64,000 bases of DNA from contig NZ_VRUA01000012.1 of assembly GCF_008017535.1 (NCBI RefSeq), positions 62,001 to 126,000 of the forward strand, written 5' to 3'. Shown one piece after another: positions 38,885-48,172 of this stretch (the first letter of the stretch is position 1; each line of letters starts with the position of its first letter). This DNA comes from Ottowia flava. Lineage in GTDB: Bacteria; Pseudomonadota; Gammaproteobacteria; Burkholderiales; Burkholderiaceae_C. The notes beneath the pieces were generated by a model. That model had not been told where the DNA came from, did no database searches, and worked only from the letters and a program-made list of their open reading frames with translations. Made by a program: the position numbers and the translations under genes.

Positions 38885-41119
38885 TCAGCCGAGCTTGGCC
38901 AGCGCGGCGTTCAGCGTGGCGCTGGGGCGCATGACCTGGTCGAGCTTGGCCTCGTCCAGCAGGTAGTAGCCCCCGATGTCGGCCGGCTGGCCTTGCACGG
39001 CGGCGAGCTCTTCGACGATCTTGGCTTCGTTATCGGCCAGTTGCTTGGCGACCGGTGCGAATACCTTGGCCAGTTCGGCGTCTTCCTTCTGCTCGGTCAG
39101 GGCCTGCGCCCAGTACAGTGCCAGGTAGAAGTGGCTGCCGCGGTTGTCGAGCTGGCCGGTCTTGGGGCTTGGGCCCTTGTTGTTGTCCAGCAGCTTGCCG
39201 GTGGCGGCGTCCAGCGCCTTGGCCAGCAGTTTGGCGCGGGCGTTGTTTTCCTTGATGCCCAGCTCTTCCAGGCTGACGGCCAAGGCCAGGAACTCACCCA
39301 GCGAATCCCAGCGCAGGTGGTTTTCCTCGACGAGCTGCTGCACGTGCTTGGGGGCCGAGCCGCCCGCGCCCGTTTCGTACATGCCGCCACCGGCCATCAG
39401 CGGCACGATGGACAGCATCTTGGCGCTGGTGCCCAACTCCATGATCGGGAACAGGTCGGTCAGGTAGTCGCGCAGGATGTTGCCGGTGGCGCTGATGGTG
39501 TCCTGGCCGCGAATCACGCGCTCCAGCGTGTAGCGCATGGCGCGCACCTGGCTCATGATCTGGATGTCCAGGCCGCTGATGTCGTGCTCGTGCAGGTACA
39601 TGCGCACCTTGGTGATCAGCTCCTTCTCGTGCGGGCGGTAGGCGTCCAGCCAGAACACCACCGGCATGCCCGAGTTGCGCGCGCGCGTGACGGCCAGCTT
39701 GACCCAGTCGCGCACGGCGGCGTCCTTGGTCTGGCACATGCGCCAGATGTCGCCGGCTTCCACGTTCTGGCTCATCAGCACTTCGCCCGTGTCCAGGTCG
39801 GTGATGTTGGCCACGCCGTCTTCGGGGATCTCGAAGGTCTTGTCGTGGCTGCCGTATTCCTCGGCCTGCTGGGCCATCAGACCGACGTTGGGCACGGTGC
39901 CCATGGTCTTGGGGTCGAACGCGCCGTGCCACTTGCAGAAGTTGATCATCTCCTGGTAGATGCGGGCGAAGGTCGATTCGGGCATCACGGCCTTGACGTC
40001 CTTCAGGCGGCCGTCGGCGCCGTACATCTTGCCGCTGTTGCGGATCATGGCCGGCATGGACGCGTCCACGATCACGTCGTTGGGCGAATGAAAGTTGGTG
40101 ATGCCCTTGGACGAGTCGACCATGGCCAGTTCGGGCCGGTGCTCGTGGCAGGCGTGCAGGTCGCGCTTGATCTCGTCCTGCTGGCTTTCGGGCAGGTCGG
40201 CGATCTTGTTGTACAGATCGATCATGCCGTTGTTGACGTTCACGCCCAGCTCTTCAAAGGTCTTGGCGTGCTTTTCGAACGCCTCCTTGTAGAAGATGCG
40301 CACGCAGTGGCCGAACACGATGGGGTGCGACACCTTCATCATGGTCGCCTTCACGTGCAGCGAGAACATCACGCCGGTCTTGTACGCGTCGGCGATCTCT
40401 TTCTCGTAGAAGGCCATCAGCGCCTTCTTGCTCATGAACATCGAGTCGATGACTTCGCGGTCCTTCAGCGACACCTTGGGCTTGAGCACGATGGCCTTGC
40501 CACTCTTGGTGATCAGCTCCATCTTGACGTCGCGCGCGCGGTCCAGCGTCATGGACTTTTCGCCGTGGTAGAAGTCGCCGCCGTGCATGTGCGAGACGTG
40601 CGAGCGCGAGGCCTGGCTCCACTCGCCCATGCTGTGCGGGTGCTTGCGCGCGTACTCCTTGACGGCGCGCGGCGCGCGGCGGTCGGAGTTGCCTTCGCGC
40701 AGCACCGGGTTCACGGCCGAGCCGATGCACTTGTTGTAGCGCGCGCGGATGTCCTTTTCCTTGTCGTCCTTGGGGTTCTCAGGAAAGTCGGGCACCTTGT
40801 AGCCCTTGTCCTGCAGCTCCTTGATGGCCGCCTTGAGCTGGGCCACGGACGCGCTGATGTTGGGCAGCTTGATGATGTTGGCTTCGGGCTTGAGCGTCAG
40901 CTTGCCCAGCTCGCTCAGGTTGTCGGGCACACGCTGCGCTTCGGTCAACACTTCGGGGAACTGGCCCAGGATGCGGCCGGCCACCGAGATGTCGCTGGTC
41001 TGCATGTCGATGCCCGCCACCTTGGCGAAGCTGCGCACGATCGGCAGCAGCGAGGCCGTGGCCAGGCGCGGCGCCTCGTCGGTCAGGGTGTAGATGATGG
41101 TGGGTTGCTGGGTGCTCAT
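38885..41119 (-). CDS. Isocitrate dehydrogenase [NADP+], monomeric type
   Basis: A 744-residue protein of the monomeric IDH family, which is unrelated in sequence to dimeric Icd. Recognisable segments: [41 protein letters not shown], and [20 protein letters not shown]. It performs the same NADP+-dependent reaction. The AAGGAGAGA site supports the ATG at 41119. With icd at 33920 the cell carries two different enzymes for one step, 4 kb apart and on the same strand. Confidence 0.97.
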   Translation of the reverse strand: MSTQQPTIIYTLTDEAPRLATASLLPIVRSFAKVAGIDMQTSDISVAGRILGQFPEVLTEAQRVPDNLSELGKLTLKPEANIIKLPNISASVAQLKAAIKELQDKGYKVPDFPENPKDDKEKDIRARYNKCIGSAVNPVLREGNSDRRAPRAVKEYARKHPHSMGEWSQASRSHVSHMHGGDFYHGEKSMTLDRARDVKMELITKSGKAIVLKPKVSLKDREVIDSMFMSKKALMAFYEKEIADAYKTGVMFSLHVKATMMKVSHPIVFGHCVRIFYKEAFEKHAKTFEELGVNVNNGMIDLYNKIADLPESQQDEIKRDLHACHEHRPELAMVDSSKGITNFHSPNDVIVDASMPAMIRNSGKMYGADGRLKDVKAVMPESTFARIYQEMINFCKWHGAFDPKTMGTVPNVGLMAQQAEEYGSHDKTFEIPEDGVANITDLDTGEVLMSQNVEAGDIWRMCQTKDAAVRDWVKLAVTRARNSGMPVVFWLDAYRPHEKELITKVRMYLHEHDISGLDIQIMSQVRAMRYTLERVIRGQDTISATGNILRDYLTDLFPIMELGTSAKMLSIVPLMAGGGMYETGAGGSAPKHVQQLVEENHLRWDSLGEFLALAVSLEELGIKENNARAKLLAKALDAATGKLLDNNKGPSPKTGQLDNRGSHFYLALYWAQALTEQKEDAELAKVFAPVAKQLADNEAKIVEELAAVQGQPADIGGYYLLDEAKLDQVMRPSATLNAALAKLG

Positions 41120-41596
41120 CTGTCTCTCCTTGGATGTTGGGATGCCATGCCCGGGCAGGGGCGCAGGCCGGGCGCGTGTGGCGCCGGTCGCCGGTCCGGG
41201 CGGTCATCCCCGATTGTGCGGTGCCCGTGGCGGGCTGAATCTCCAATTACGCAACGATTTCCCACCATGCGGGATTTGACCGAACTATTTTGTTCACCTG
41301 GCGCAAGAAGCGCGCATTTGGGGTACGGCGGCGGCAGTGGCGCGACGACTGCAGCGCGTGCTGGCCACAGCCGGCCTGCTGAACCCTGAAGCCACTGACC
41401 CGCGTCTGACCGCATTCACTTGGTGCTCACCAGCGATCTGGCTGACTTGGAGGCCGCGGCGCGGCGTTGGCGGCTCAATTCGCCGGAATGTGCTGCAACC
41501 GCCCGTTAAGACACATTTTGGCTTGTAGCCCTACAGCCACCTGCGCGGAAAGCTCCTGAATCAGGAGCATTGACCGCGACTGCGATGCAATCTGCC
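41120..41596. other. Gene-free stretch upstream of monomeric idh
   Basis: About 480 bp. It holds repeat copy 11 near its right end. Around 41337-41500 a GC-rich piece stays open in more than one frame, for a few dozen codons, but no similarity is recognisable. The idh promoter should lie near 41140-41300. Confidence 0.5.
41515..41568 (+). repeat. Dispersed hairpin repeat, copy 11 (alternate hairpin)
   Basis: TAGCCCTACAGCCACCTGCG is followed by the hairpin GCTCCTGAATCAGGAGC. Here both arms differ from the GCTAT/ATAGC type but remain complementary. Confidence 0.88.
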
Positions 41597-42220
41597 TCAG
41601 TGCAGATGGCGCGGACGGCGCCCGCTGCCGTGCCCGTTGTTGCCGGAGCCCGGGCTGCGCGGCGGCTTGCCCAGTTCGAGCGAGCTGACCAGCGCGGTGA
41701 AGCGGTCTGAGAAAAGCTTGTCGATCTCGCTGACCACGCCACCCAGCTCGGCGCCGTCAAAGTGGCGCTCCATCAACGCCACTACGTCTTCGACCAGCAG
41801 GTTGCGCTGCGCCTGCATGATGGCCTCAGGCGTCGGGCCGACGAACAGCAGCACGAAATCGTCGCGCGAGTCGCGGCCCTGCTCCTCGTCTTCTTCGTCG
41901 TACTGGGCGTCGTAAAACGTGACTTCGATCTGGGTGCCTTCGGCCGACAGATCGTTCAGGTTCATGCACAGGTCGTCCAGCTGCTGGCGGAAGTCGTCGT
42001 CGCCGCTCACCGTCCAGCACATCTGCAGCAGGTGGTCCTTGGCGTCGAAACGGATGCCGGGCTCGTCCTCGTACAGGCTGGCAGCGCCGTCGGCAAGCGA
42101 GCGGGCGCGTGCGTACTTCCACAAGGGCTTGAGCGCGTCCTGCAGGGCGTCGAAACCGACGTCGGCGCGCAGTTTCACGTCGCCATGCACGTGGATCTCG
42201 AAAGGTGCGTCATCACTCAT
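41597..42220 (-). CDS. Conserved hypothetical acidic protein
   Basis: A 207-residue acidic soluble protein. It has a short N-terminal strand (FEIHVHGDVKLRADVGFDAL), a middle segment with DEEDEEQGRDSRDDF, and a basic Gly/His/Arg-rich tail (NNGHGSGRRPRHLH). No signal peptide or membrane helix is visible. I recognise the pattern as a protein conserved in related betaproteobacteria but cannot assign a function. It precedes the tRNA genes, all on the minus strand. Confidence 0.75.
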   Translation of the reverse strand: MSDDAPFEIHVHGDVKLRADVGFDALQDALKPLWKYARARSLADGAASLYEDEPGIRFDAKDHLLQMCWTVSGDDDFRQQLDDLCMNLNDLSAEGTQIEVTFYDAQYDEEDEEQGRDSRDDFVLLFVGPTPEAIMQAQRNLLVEDVVALMERHFDGAELGGVVSEIDKLFSDRFTALVSSLELGKPPRSPGSGNNGHGSGRRPRHLH

Positions 42221-42237
42221 GGCGTATTCCTCACAAC

Positions 42238-42329
42238 TGGTGCCCCGGGCCGGGATCGAACCGGCACGCGCCCTTTCGGGAAGCGGCGGATTTTAAGTCC
42301 GCTGTGTCTACCAGTTTCACCACCGGGGC
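42238..42329 (-). tRNA. tRNA-Leu (UAA)
   Basis: The acceptor stem GCCCCGG/CCGGGGC, a long variable arm (CGCTTCCCGAAAGGGCG) and the T-loop GGTTCGATCCC are present. The anticodon loop reads CTTAAAA with anticodon TAA. The CCA end is encoded. Confidence 0.95.
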
Positions 42330-42472
42330 CAAACGTGCATTGTCGCACTCAATCCCTGCCTGGGCGCTTCGCACCGGCGCTGGCGGCGTCGTCGAACAAT
42401 CCCTGGCGTACACCATCACGCCCGCGCCTTCCCGCTCAATTCGCGGGTGCGGTCGAACAACCAGGGGGAAGG

Positions 42473-42546
42473 TGGAGGCGCGATCCGGAGTCGAACCGGA
42501 CTAGACGGATTTGCAATCCGTTGCATAACCGCTTTGCTATCGCGCC
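42473..42546 (-). tRNA. tRNA-Cys (GCA), copy 1
   Basis: Acceptor GGCGCGA/TCGCGCC, anticodon loop TTGCAAA (GCA) and T-loop GTTCGACTC are present. The discriminator base is U, as expected for tRNA-Cys. CCA is encoded. Confidence 0.96.
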
Positions 42547-42569
42547 GGGAATGCATGCCCATTCGCCTG

Positions 42570-42601
42570 AAAAAAAAGGAAGCGGATGCTTCCTTTTTTT
42601 T
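42570..42601. terminator. Symmetric hairpin between tRNA-Gly 1 and tRNA-Cys 1
   Basis: An A-run, the stem GGAAGC-GGAT-GCTTCC and a T-run of eight give a perfect bidirectional terminator shape. On the minus strand it lies after tRNA-Gly and before tRNA-Cys. A counterpart is found in the second tRNA pair. Confidence 0.75.
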
Positions 42602-42634
42602 ATAGCACCTGTCAAATGACCGGTGCCGAGCGTT

Positions 42635-42710
42635 TGGAGCGGGAAACGAGGCTCGAACTCGCGACCTCAACCTTGGCAAGGTTGCGCTCTACCAACTGAG
42701 CTATTCCCGC
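42635..42710 (-). tRNA. tRNA-Gly (GCC), copy 1
   Basis: Acceptor GCGGGAA/TTCCCGC, anticodon loop TTGCCAA with GCC, T-loop GTTCGAGTC-type, and encoded CCA. It has the usual 76-nt length. Confidence 0.96.
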
Positions 42711-42831
42711 ATGGAACTCAAAATTATAACCCAAAAACGTGCCCGCTTTTGGCTGCGATGCCCCTCGCGTTAGCACCCTTCACAGCCCCGGCCCGACCGA
42801 CTGCTTTCGATCCGACATGGCACAGGAGAAG

Positions 42832-42905
42832 TGGAGGCGCGATCCGGAGTCGAACCGGACTAGACGGATTTGCAATCCGTTGCATAACCGCTTTGCTATC
42901 GCGCC
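42832..42905 (-). tRNA. tRNA-Cys (GCA), copy 2
   Basis: Its sequence is identical over the tRNA body to copy 1 at 42473-42546. The flanking spacers differ. Confidence 0.96.
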
Positions 42906-42919
42906 GCAGGTACTGCGAC

Positions 42920-42948
42920 AAAAAAGGGAAGCCAGAGCTTCCCTTTTT
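42920..42948. terminator. Symmetric hairpin between tRNA-Gly 2 and tRNA-Cys 2
   Basis: AAAAAAGGGAAGC-CAGA-GCTTCCCTTTTT is the equivalent of the hairpin in the first tRNA pair. The stem is similar but not identical. Confidence 0.75.
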
Positions 42949-42983
42949 GGCTGCTCCCGGCTTGGTGAGCCGGATGCAATGTC

Positions 42984-43059
42984 TGGAGCGGGAAACGAGG
43001 CTCGAACTCGCGACCTCAACCTTGGCAAGGTTGCGCTCTACCAACTGAGCTATTCCCGC
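42984..43059 (-). tRNA. tRNA-Gly (GCC), copy 2
   Basis: Its sequence is identical over the tRNA body to copy 1 at 42635-42710. It is the first tRNA gene in transcription order, about 90 bp behind the lon stop codon. Confidence 0.96.
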
Positions 43060-43151
43060 ACTGCAAGCCTTAGATTCTATACCGGGAATTCATCGTTTCG
43101 ACCCAGTGGCGCGAAAAAATTCTTCGCGCCACCGGTTTCGTGCGCTGCGCC

Positions 43152-45590
43152 TCAGTGCTTCACCGCACCACGGCGCTCGCCCGTCTTCTTGGCGGCGGGC
43201 GATGTGGCGGGGGCAGGTTCAGGCGCAGCAGCGTCGTCGTCCAGCAGCGGCGTCGGCTGGCGCTCGAGCGCGATTTCCAGCACCTTGTCGATCCACCGCA
43301 CGGGCACGATCTTCAGGGCTTCCTTGACGTTCGCCGGGATCTCCTGAAGGTCCTTGACGTTCTCTTCCGGGATCAGTACGGTCTTGATGCCGCCACGCAG
43401 GGCCGCGAGCAGCTTTTCCTTCAGACCGCCGATCGCCGTCACCTCGCCGCGCAGCGTGATCTCGCCGGTCATCGCAACGTCGCTGCGCACGGGGATGCCG
43501 GTCAGCGCCGACACGATGGCTGTCGTCATGGCGGCGCCCGCACTCGGGCCGTCCTTGGGCGTGGCGCCATCGGGCACGTGGATGTGGATGTCCTTCTTCT
43601 CGAACACCTCGTCCTTGATGCCCAGCACGCGTGCACGCGAGCGCACCACGGTGCGCGCCGCCTCGACAGATTCCTTCATCACATCGCCCAGCTGGCCGGT
43701 GCGCTGGATGGCGCCCTTGCCCGGCATGGTGGCGGCTTCAATGGTGAGCAGGTCACCGCCCACTTCCGTCCACGCCAGACCGACCACCTGACCGACCTGG
43801 TTCTGCTGTTCGGCGCGGCCGTAGGTGTACTTGCGCACGCCCAGGAAGTCGTTGAGGTTGTCCGCCGTGACGACTACCTTCGGCGTCATCTGCTTGAGCT
43901 GCAAACCTTTGACCACCTTGCGGCAGATCTTGGACAGCTCGCGCTCCAGCGAACGCACACCGGCTTCGCGTGTGTAGTAGCGCACGATGTCGCGCACCGC
44001 CGCTTCGGTGACGTCCAACTCGTCTTCCTTCACGCCGTTGTTCTTCATCTGCTTGGGCAGCAGGTACTTGACGGCGATGTTGGTCTTCTCGTCCTCGGTG
44101 TAGCCCGACAGGCGGATGACTTCCATCCGGTCCAGCAGCGCCGGCGGGATGTTCATCGAGTTGCTGGTCGCCACGAACATCACGTCCGACAGGTCGAAAT
44201 CGACCTCGACGTAGTGGTCGCCAAAGGTGTGGTTCTGCTCGGGGTCCAACACTTCCAGCAGCGCGCTGGACGGGTCACCGCGGAAGTCCATGCCCAGCTT
44301 GTCGATCTCGTCCAGCAGGAACAGCGGGTTGCGCGTGCCGACCTTGTTCAGGCTTTGCAGCACCTTGCCCGGCATCGCACCGATGTAAGTGCGTCGGTGG
44401 CCGCGGATCTCCGCCTCGTCGCGCATGCCACCCAGCGCCATGCGCACGTACTTGCGCCCCGTGGCCTTGGCGACCGACTGGCCGAGCGAGGTCTTGCCCA
44501 CGCCGGGTGGGCCGACCAGGCACAGGATCGGCGCCTTGACCTTGTCCACGCGCTGCTGCACCGCGAGGTACTCGAGGATGCGGTCCTTGACCTTTTCCAG
44601 ACCGTAGTGGTCTTCGTTCAGCACCGCCTCGGCGTTGGCCAGATCGTGCTTGATCTTGGTCTTCTTCGACCACGGCAGGCCGACCAGCACGTCGATGTAG
44701 TTGCGCACCACGGTGGCCTCGGCCGACATGGGCGACATGAGCTTGAGCTTCTTCAGCTCGCCCTCGGCCTTCTTGCGCGCTTCTTTGGGCATGCGCGCGG
44801 CGCGGATCTTCTTTTCGATCTCTTCGATGTCCGCGCCTTCTTCGCCTTCGCCCAGTTCTTTCTGGATCGCCTTGACCTGCTCGTTCAGGTAGAAGTCGCG
44901 CTGGTTCTTTTCCATCTGGCGCTTCACGCGGCCACGGATCTTCTTGTCGACATTCAGGATGTCGACTTCGCGCTCGATCTGCTCAAACAGGTTTTCCAGG
45001 CGCTCTTTCACGCTGGCCAGGTCCAGCACGTTCTGCTTGCTTTCCAGCTTGAGCGGGAGGTGCGCGGCGATCGTGTCGGCCAGGCGGCCAGGCTCGTCGA
45101 TGCTGGCGATGGAGGTCAGGATCTCGGGCGGGATCTTCTTGTTCAGCTTGACGTACTGGTCGAACTGCTGCATCACCGCACGGCGCAGCGCCTCGACCTC
45201 GGCGTCGTCCTGGTCGGTCGCGGGCTCGATCGGCGTGACGGTGGCGACGAAGTGCGACTCACCATCGTCTTCGATGTGCGTCACGGTGGCGCGCTGCTGG
45301 CCTTCGACCAGCACCTTCACGGTGCCGTCGGGCAGCTTGAGCATCTGCAGGATGGTGGACACGCAGCCGACTTCGAACATGTCGCCCACCGTGGGCTCGT
45401 CCTTGGCGGCGGTCTTTTGCGCCACCAGCATGATGCGGCGGTCGGCCGCCATGGCGGTTTCCAGCGCCTTGATGCTCTTCGGCCGGCCCACGAACAGCGG
45501 GATGACCATGTGGGGAAAGACCACGACGTCGCGCAGCGGCAGCAGCGGCAGGTCGATCGGCGTGGCGGGCAACGGGGTGGTTCCGGACAT
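43152..45590 (-). CDS. lon: ATP-dependent protease Lon
   Basis: An 812-residue serine protease. Domains: N-terminal LON substrate-binding domain (about 1-200, [20 protein letters not shown]), AAA+ module with Walker [12 protein letters not shown] near 358, and a C-terminal peptidase domain with the catalytic serine in [12 protein letters not shown] near 680. It degrades misfolded and regulatory proteins. The ATG at 45590 follows AGGA. A sigma-32-like promoter lies about 27-55 bp upstream of it. clpX is next upstream on the same strand. Confidence 0.98.
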   Translation of the reverse strand: MSGTTPLPATPIDLPLLPLRDVVVFPHMVIPLFVGRPKSIKALETAMAADRRIMLVAQKTAAKDEPTVGDMFEVGCVSTILQMLKLPDGTVKVLVEGQQRATVTHIEDDGESHFVATVTPIEPATDQDDAEVEALRRAVMQQFDQYVKLNKKIPPEILTSIASIDEPGRLADTIAAHLPLKLESKQNVLDLASVKERLENLFEQIEREVDILNVDKKIRGRVKRQMEKNQRDFYLNEQVKAIQKELGEGEEGADIEEIEKKIRAARMPKEARKKAEGELKKLKLMSPMSAEATVVRNYIDVLVGLPWSKKTKIKHDLANAEAVLNEDHYGLEKVKDRILEYLAVQQRVDKVKAPILCLVGPPGVGKTSLGQSVAKATGRKYVRMALGGMRDEAEIRGHRRTYIGAMPGKVLQSLNKVGTRNPLFLLDEIDKLGMDFRGDPSSALLEVLDPEQNHTFGDHYVEVDFDLSDVMFVATSNSMNIPPALLDRMEVIRLSGYTEDEKTNIAVKYLLPKQMKNNGVKEDELDVTEAAVRDIVRYYTREAGVRSLERELSKICRKVVKGLQLKQMTPKVVVTADNLNDFLGVRKYTYGRAEQQNQVGQVVGLAWTEVGGDLLTIEAATMPGKGAIQRTGQLGDVMKESVEAARTVVRSRARVLGIKDEVFEKKDIHIHVPDGATPKDGPSAGAAMTTAIVSALTGIPVRSDVAMTGEITLRGEVTAIGGLKEKLLAALRGGIKTVLIPEENVKDLQEIPANVKEALKIVPVRWIDKVLEIALERQPTPLLDDDAAAPEPAPATSPAAKKTGERRGAVKH

Positions 45591-45616
45591 GAATGATCCT
45601 TCGGGTGATTCGCCAG

Positions 45617-45645
45617 TAAATGGCTGCTCAGGCGTTATTTTCAAC
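45617..45645 (-). promoter_or_regulatory. Possible heat-shock (sigma-32) promoter of lon
   Basis: On the minus strand GTTGAAA is followed after 12 bp by CAGCCATTTA. This resembles the heat-shock consensus CTTGAAA and CCCCATNTA. The distance to the lon start leaves a short leader of about 20 nt. Confidence 0.55.
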
Positions 45646-45724
45646 CCAGCGGCGCGGCGGCCGCTCGGGGCAGACCCTTGGCGCCGGGCCCTGGCGTGCG
45701 GCGAGGCCATTTGCCGCAACTGAA

Positions 45725-45779
45725 TGCTACATTAATGGTAGCTGGCCGCGCAGATGGCTCTAGGGCCGGGCCGCGAAAT
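45725..45779 (-). repeat. Dispersed hairpin repeat, copy 12
   Basis: Reverse copy between clpX and lon. GCTACATTAATGGTAGC is the hairpin, followed by TGGCCGCGCAGATGGCTC and TAGGGCCGGGCC. Confidence 0.85.
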
Positions 45780-45807
45780 CGTTCCGAATTCGCGGTGCCG
45801 ATGCTGG

Positions 45808-47073
45808 TCAAGCCTTTTTCGCGGCTTCGCGGTACACCAGCAGCGGCGGCTGGTTGTCTTCGATCGTGTTTTCGTCCACCACCACCTTGGCCACGTTGGC
45901 GGTGTGGGGCAGCTCGAACATGGTGTCGATCAGCGCCTGTTCGAGGATCGAACGCAGCCCGCGCGCACCGGTCTTGCGCGCCAGCGCCTTGCGGGCGATG
46001 GCTTTGAGCGCCGACGGGCGGATCTCCAGCTCGACGCCTTCCATTTGCAGCAGGCGGCCGAACTGCTTGACCAGCGCGTTTTTCGGCTCGGTCAGGATCT
46101 GCACCAGCGCGTCTTCGGTCAGCTCGGCCAGCGTGGCCACCACGGGCATGCGGCCCACCAGCTCGGGGATGATGCCGAACTTGATCAGGTCTTCAGGCTC
46201 GACTTCCTGGAACGCCTCGCTGATCGAGCGCTGCTGCTTGCTGCGCACGGTGGCGCCAAAGCCGATGCCGGACGCTTCGGTGCGCGCTTCGATGACCTTT
46301 TCGAGCCCCGCGAACGCGCCACCGCAGATGAACAGGATGTTGGTCGTGTCGATCTGCAGGAAGTCCTGGTTCGGGTGCTTGCGCCCGCCCTGCGGCGGGA
46401 TGCTGGCCATCGTGCCTTCGATCAGCTTGAGCAGCGCCTGCTGCACGCCCTCGCCCGACACGTCGCGCGTGATGCTCGGGTTGTCGGCCTTGCGGCTGAT
46501 CTTGTCGATCTCGTCGATGTAGACGATGCCGCGCTGCGCGCGGTCCACGTCGTAGTTGCAGCTTTGCAGCAGCTTGCTGATGATGTTTTCGACGTCCTCA
46601 CCCACGTAACCGGCCTCGGTCAGCGTGGTGGCGTCGGCCATGACGAAGGGCACGTCCAGTTGGCGCGCCAGCGTCTGGGCCAGCAGCGTCTTGCCCGACC
46701 CCGTGGGGCCGATCAGCAGGATGTTGCTCTTGGCGAGTTCGACCTCGCCCGCCTTGGCGTCTTCCTTGTGCTTGAGGCGCTTGTAGTGGTTGTAGACCGC
46801 CACGGCCAGCGTGCGCTTGGCCTTTTCCTGGCCGATGACGTAGTTGTCGAGGTTGGTCTTGATGTCCGACGGCGTCGGCAGTTCGGCCTTGGCCTCGCCC
46901 GGCGCGGCATCCGCGGGCACTTCCTCACGGATGATGTCGTTGCACAGGTCGATGCACTCGTCGCAGATGAACACCGAGGGGCCGGCGATCAGCTTCTTGA
47001 CCTCGTGCTGGCTCTTGCCGCAGAACGAGCAATAGAGCGATTTCTCGCTGGAAGAGCCTTTCTTATCGGCCAT
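45808..47073 (-). CDS. clpX: ATP-dependent Clp protease ATP-binding subunit ClpX
   Basis: A 421-residue AAA+ unfoldase. The N-terminal zinc-binding domain has Cys15, Cys18, Cys37 and Cys40 ([18 protein letters not shown]). The Walker A motif is [13 protein letters not shown], and [17 protein letters not shown] is the Walker B region. It unfolds substrates for ClpP. It lies downstream of clpP in the usual order tig-clpP-clpX-lon, with about 157 bp between clpP and clpX. Confidence 0.98.
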   Translation of the reverse strand: MADKKGSSSEKSLYCSFCGKSQHEVKKLIAGPSVFICDECIDLCNDIIREEVPADAAPGEAKAELPTPSDIKTNLDNYVIGQEKAKRTLAVAVYNHYKRLKHKEDAKAGEVELAKSNILLIGPTGSGKTLLAQTLARQLDVPFVMADATTLTEAGYVGEDVENIISKLLQSCNYDVDRAQRGIVYIDEIDKISRKADNPSITRDVSGEGVQQALLKLIEGTMASIPPQGGRKHPNQDFLQIDTTNILFICGGAFAGLEKVIEARTEASGIGFGATVRSKQQRSISEAFQEVEPEDLIKFGIIPELVGRMPVVATLAELTEDALVQILTEPKNALVKQFGRLLQMEGVELEIRPSALKAIARKALARKTGARGLRSILEQALIDTMFELPHTANVAKVVVDENTIEDNQPPLLVYREAAKKA

Positions 47074-47230
47074 TGAATGTCAGTTTCGTGTTGAAGCGAC
47101 CCATGATAACCAAATCATGCACCGCGCCAGAAAACCCCGTTGCCCACAGGCAACGGGGGTGAAACGGCCTTGCAAACCGCGCCGTCAGCGCGCGGGCCGT
47201 GCAGGCCCACCGCGCCTCGGCGCGCGCCGG

Positions 47231-47842
47231 TCACGGCCGGTTGGCAATGACCTGGTCGACGATGCCGTAGTCCTTGGCTTCGTCGGCGGTCATGAAGTAG
47301 TCGCGCTCGGTGTCGCGCTGGACTTTTTCCAGCGGCTGACCGGTGCGCTCGGCCAGGATGCGGTTCATCTGGTCCTTGGTGCGCAGGATGTCGCGGGCGT
47401 GGATCTCGATGTCGGTCGCCTGGCCGCGCGCGCCGCCCAGCACCTGGTGGATCATGATCTTGCTGTTGGGCAGGCTGTAGCGCTTGCCCTTGGCGCCGGC
47501 GGCCAGCAGGAAGGCGCCCATGCTGGCCGCAAAGCCCAGGCACATGGTGGACACGTCGGGTTTGATGAACTGCATGGTGTCGTAGATCGACATGCCGGCC
47601 GTGACGCTGCCGCCCGGCGAGTTGATGTACAGGGAAATATCCTTGTCCGGGTTCTCGCTCTCCAGGAACAGCAGTTGGGCCACCACCAGGTTGGCGGTCT
47701 GGTCGTTCACTTCGCCCACCAGAAACACGACGCGCTCGCGCAGCAGGCGCGAATAGATGTCGTAGGAGCGTTCGCCGCGGCCGGACTGCTCGATCACCAT
47801 CGGAATCAGGCCGAGGTTTTGCTGGGTGTCGTACTCGCTCAT
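47231..47842 (-). CDS. clpP: ATP-dependent Clp protease proteolytic subunit
   Basis: A 203-residue serine peptidase. The catalytic serine is Ser107 in [14 protein letters not shown] and the histidine is His132 in [13 protein letters not shown]; the aspartate lies in the ERDYFM region. [15 protein letters not shown] is the usual N-terminal strand. It forms the barrel used by ClpX and ClpA. Confidence 0.98.
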   Translation of the reverse strand: MSEYDTQQNLGLIPMVIEQSGRGERSYDIYSRLLRERVVFLVGEVNDQTANLVVAQLLFLESENPDKDISLYINSPGGSVTAGMSIYDTMQFIKPDVSTMCLGFAASMGAFLLAAGAKGKRYSLPNSKIMIHQVLGGARGQATDIEIHARDILRTKDQMNRILAERTGQPLEKVQRDTERDYFMTADEAKDYGIVDQVIANRP

Positions 47843-47943
47843 GAAAACTCCAAGTTAGGTCTGGTCAAGCAAATGGGGCCGGAACCCACCGATTCCAAGC
47901 CCCACGCATGGGGCGCGTGCCGTCACCCCCCCCGTTGCAAACG

Positions 47944-47994
47944 ATTTCGCCCTCTGGCCCTACAACCACCTGCGCGGCCAGCTATCAAAATCGC
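47944..47994 (+). repeat. Dispersed hairpin repeat, copy 13
   Basis: Forward copy: TCTGGCCCTACAACCACC, TGCGCGGCCAGCTATC and AAAATCGC. The hairpin right arm is reduced. Confidence 0.85.
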
Positions 47995-48070
47995 AGTATC
48001 CGGTATTCATCACTTCAAACGAGAAGCCTGTCGCCAGCGCCTTCGCCACCTCCACCAGCAGACACCGCGG

Positions 48071-48166
48071 AGCGGGCTCCGCCCGGCCGCCGGTGTCGTC
48101 CCCCTGCCCGCCGCACGCCGTGCGGCGAGAGCGGGGGGAAGCCGCACCAGCGGCTCAGGGGGGTGT
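48071..48166. repeat. GC-rich palindromic block downstream of tig
   Basis: It has several nested inverted repeats: CCGCCGCAC/GTGCGGCG, CCCCCTGC with GCGGGGGG, and GCCGCACCAGCGGC. It resembles REP-like intergenic repeats of GC-rich betaproteobacteria. It lies 7 bp behind the tig stop. Confidence 0.6.
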
Positions 48167-48172
48167 ACCGAA

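Larger units (their letters stand above)
47843..48172. other. Gene-free stretch between clpP and tig
   Basis: About 330 bp, unusually long for this gene pair. It holds repeat copy 13 and a GC-rich palindromic block close to the tig stop. No other gene is visible. Confidence 0.6.

Noticed and set aside
41337-41528. A short open frame upstream of monomeric idh that might be a gene fragment
   Set aside because: It is open in more than one frame, has no ribosome-binding site and no recognisable similarity.
42231-43048. Small open frames across the tRNA genes
   Set aside because: They run through tRNA bodies on both strands and are explained by the tRNA sequences.
43140-45596. A long plus-strand frame antisense to lon
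   Set aside because: It mirrors lon and shows no protein family. The lon sequence is complete and unambiguous.
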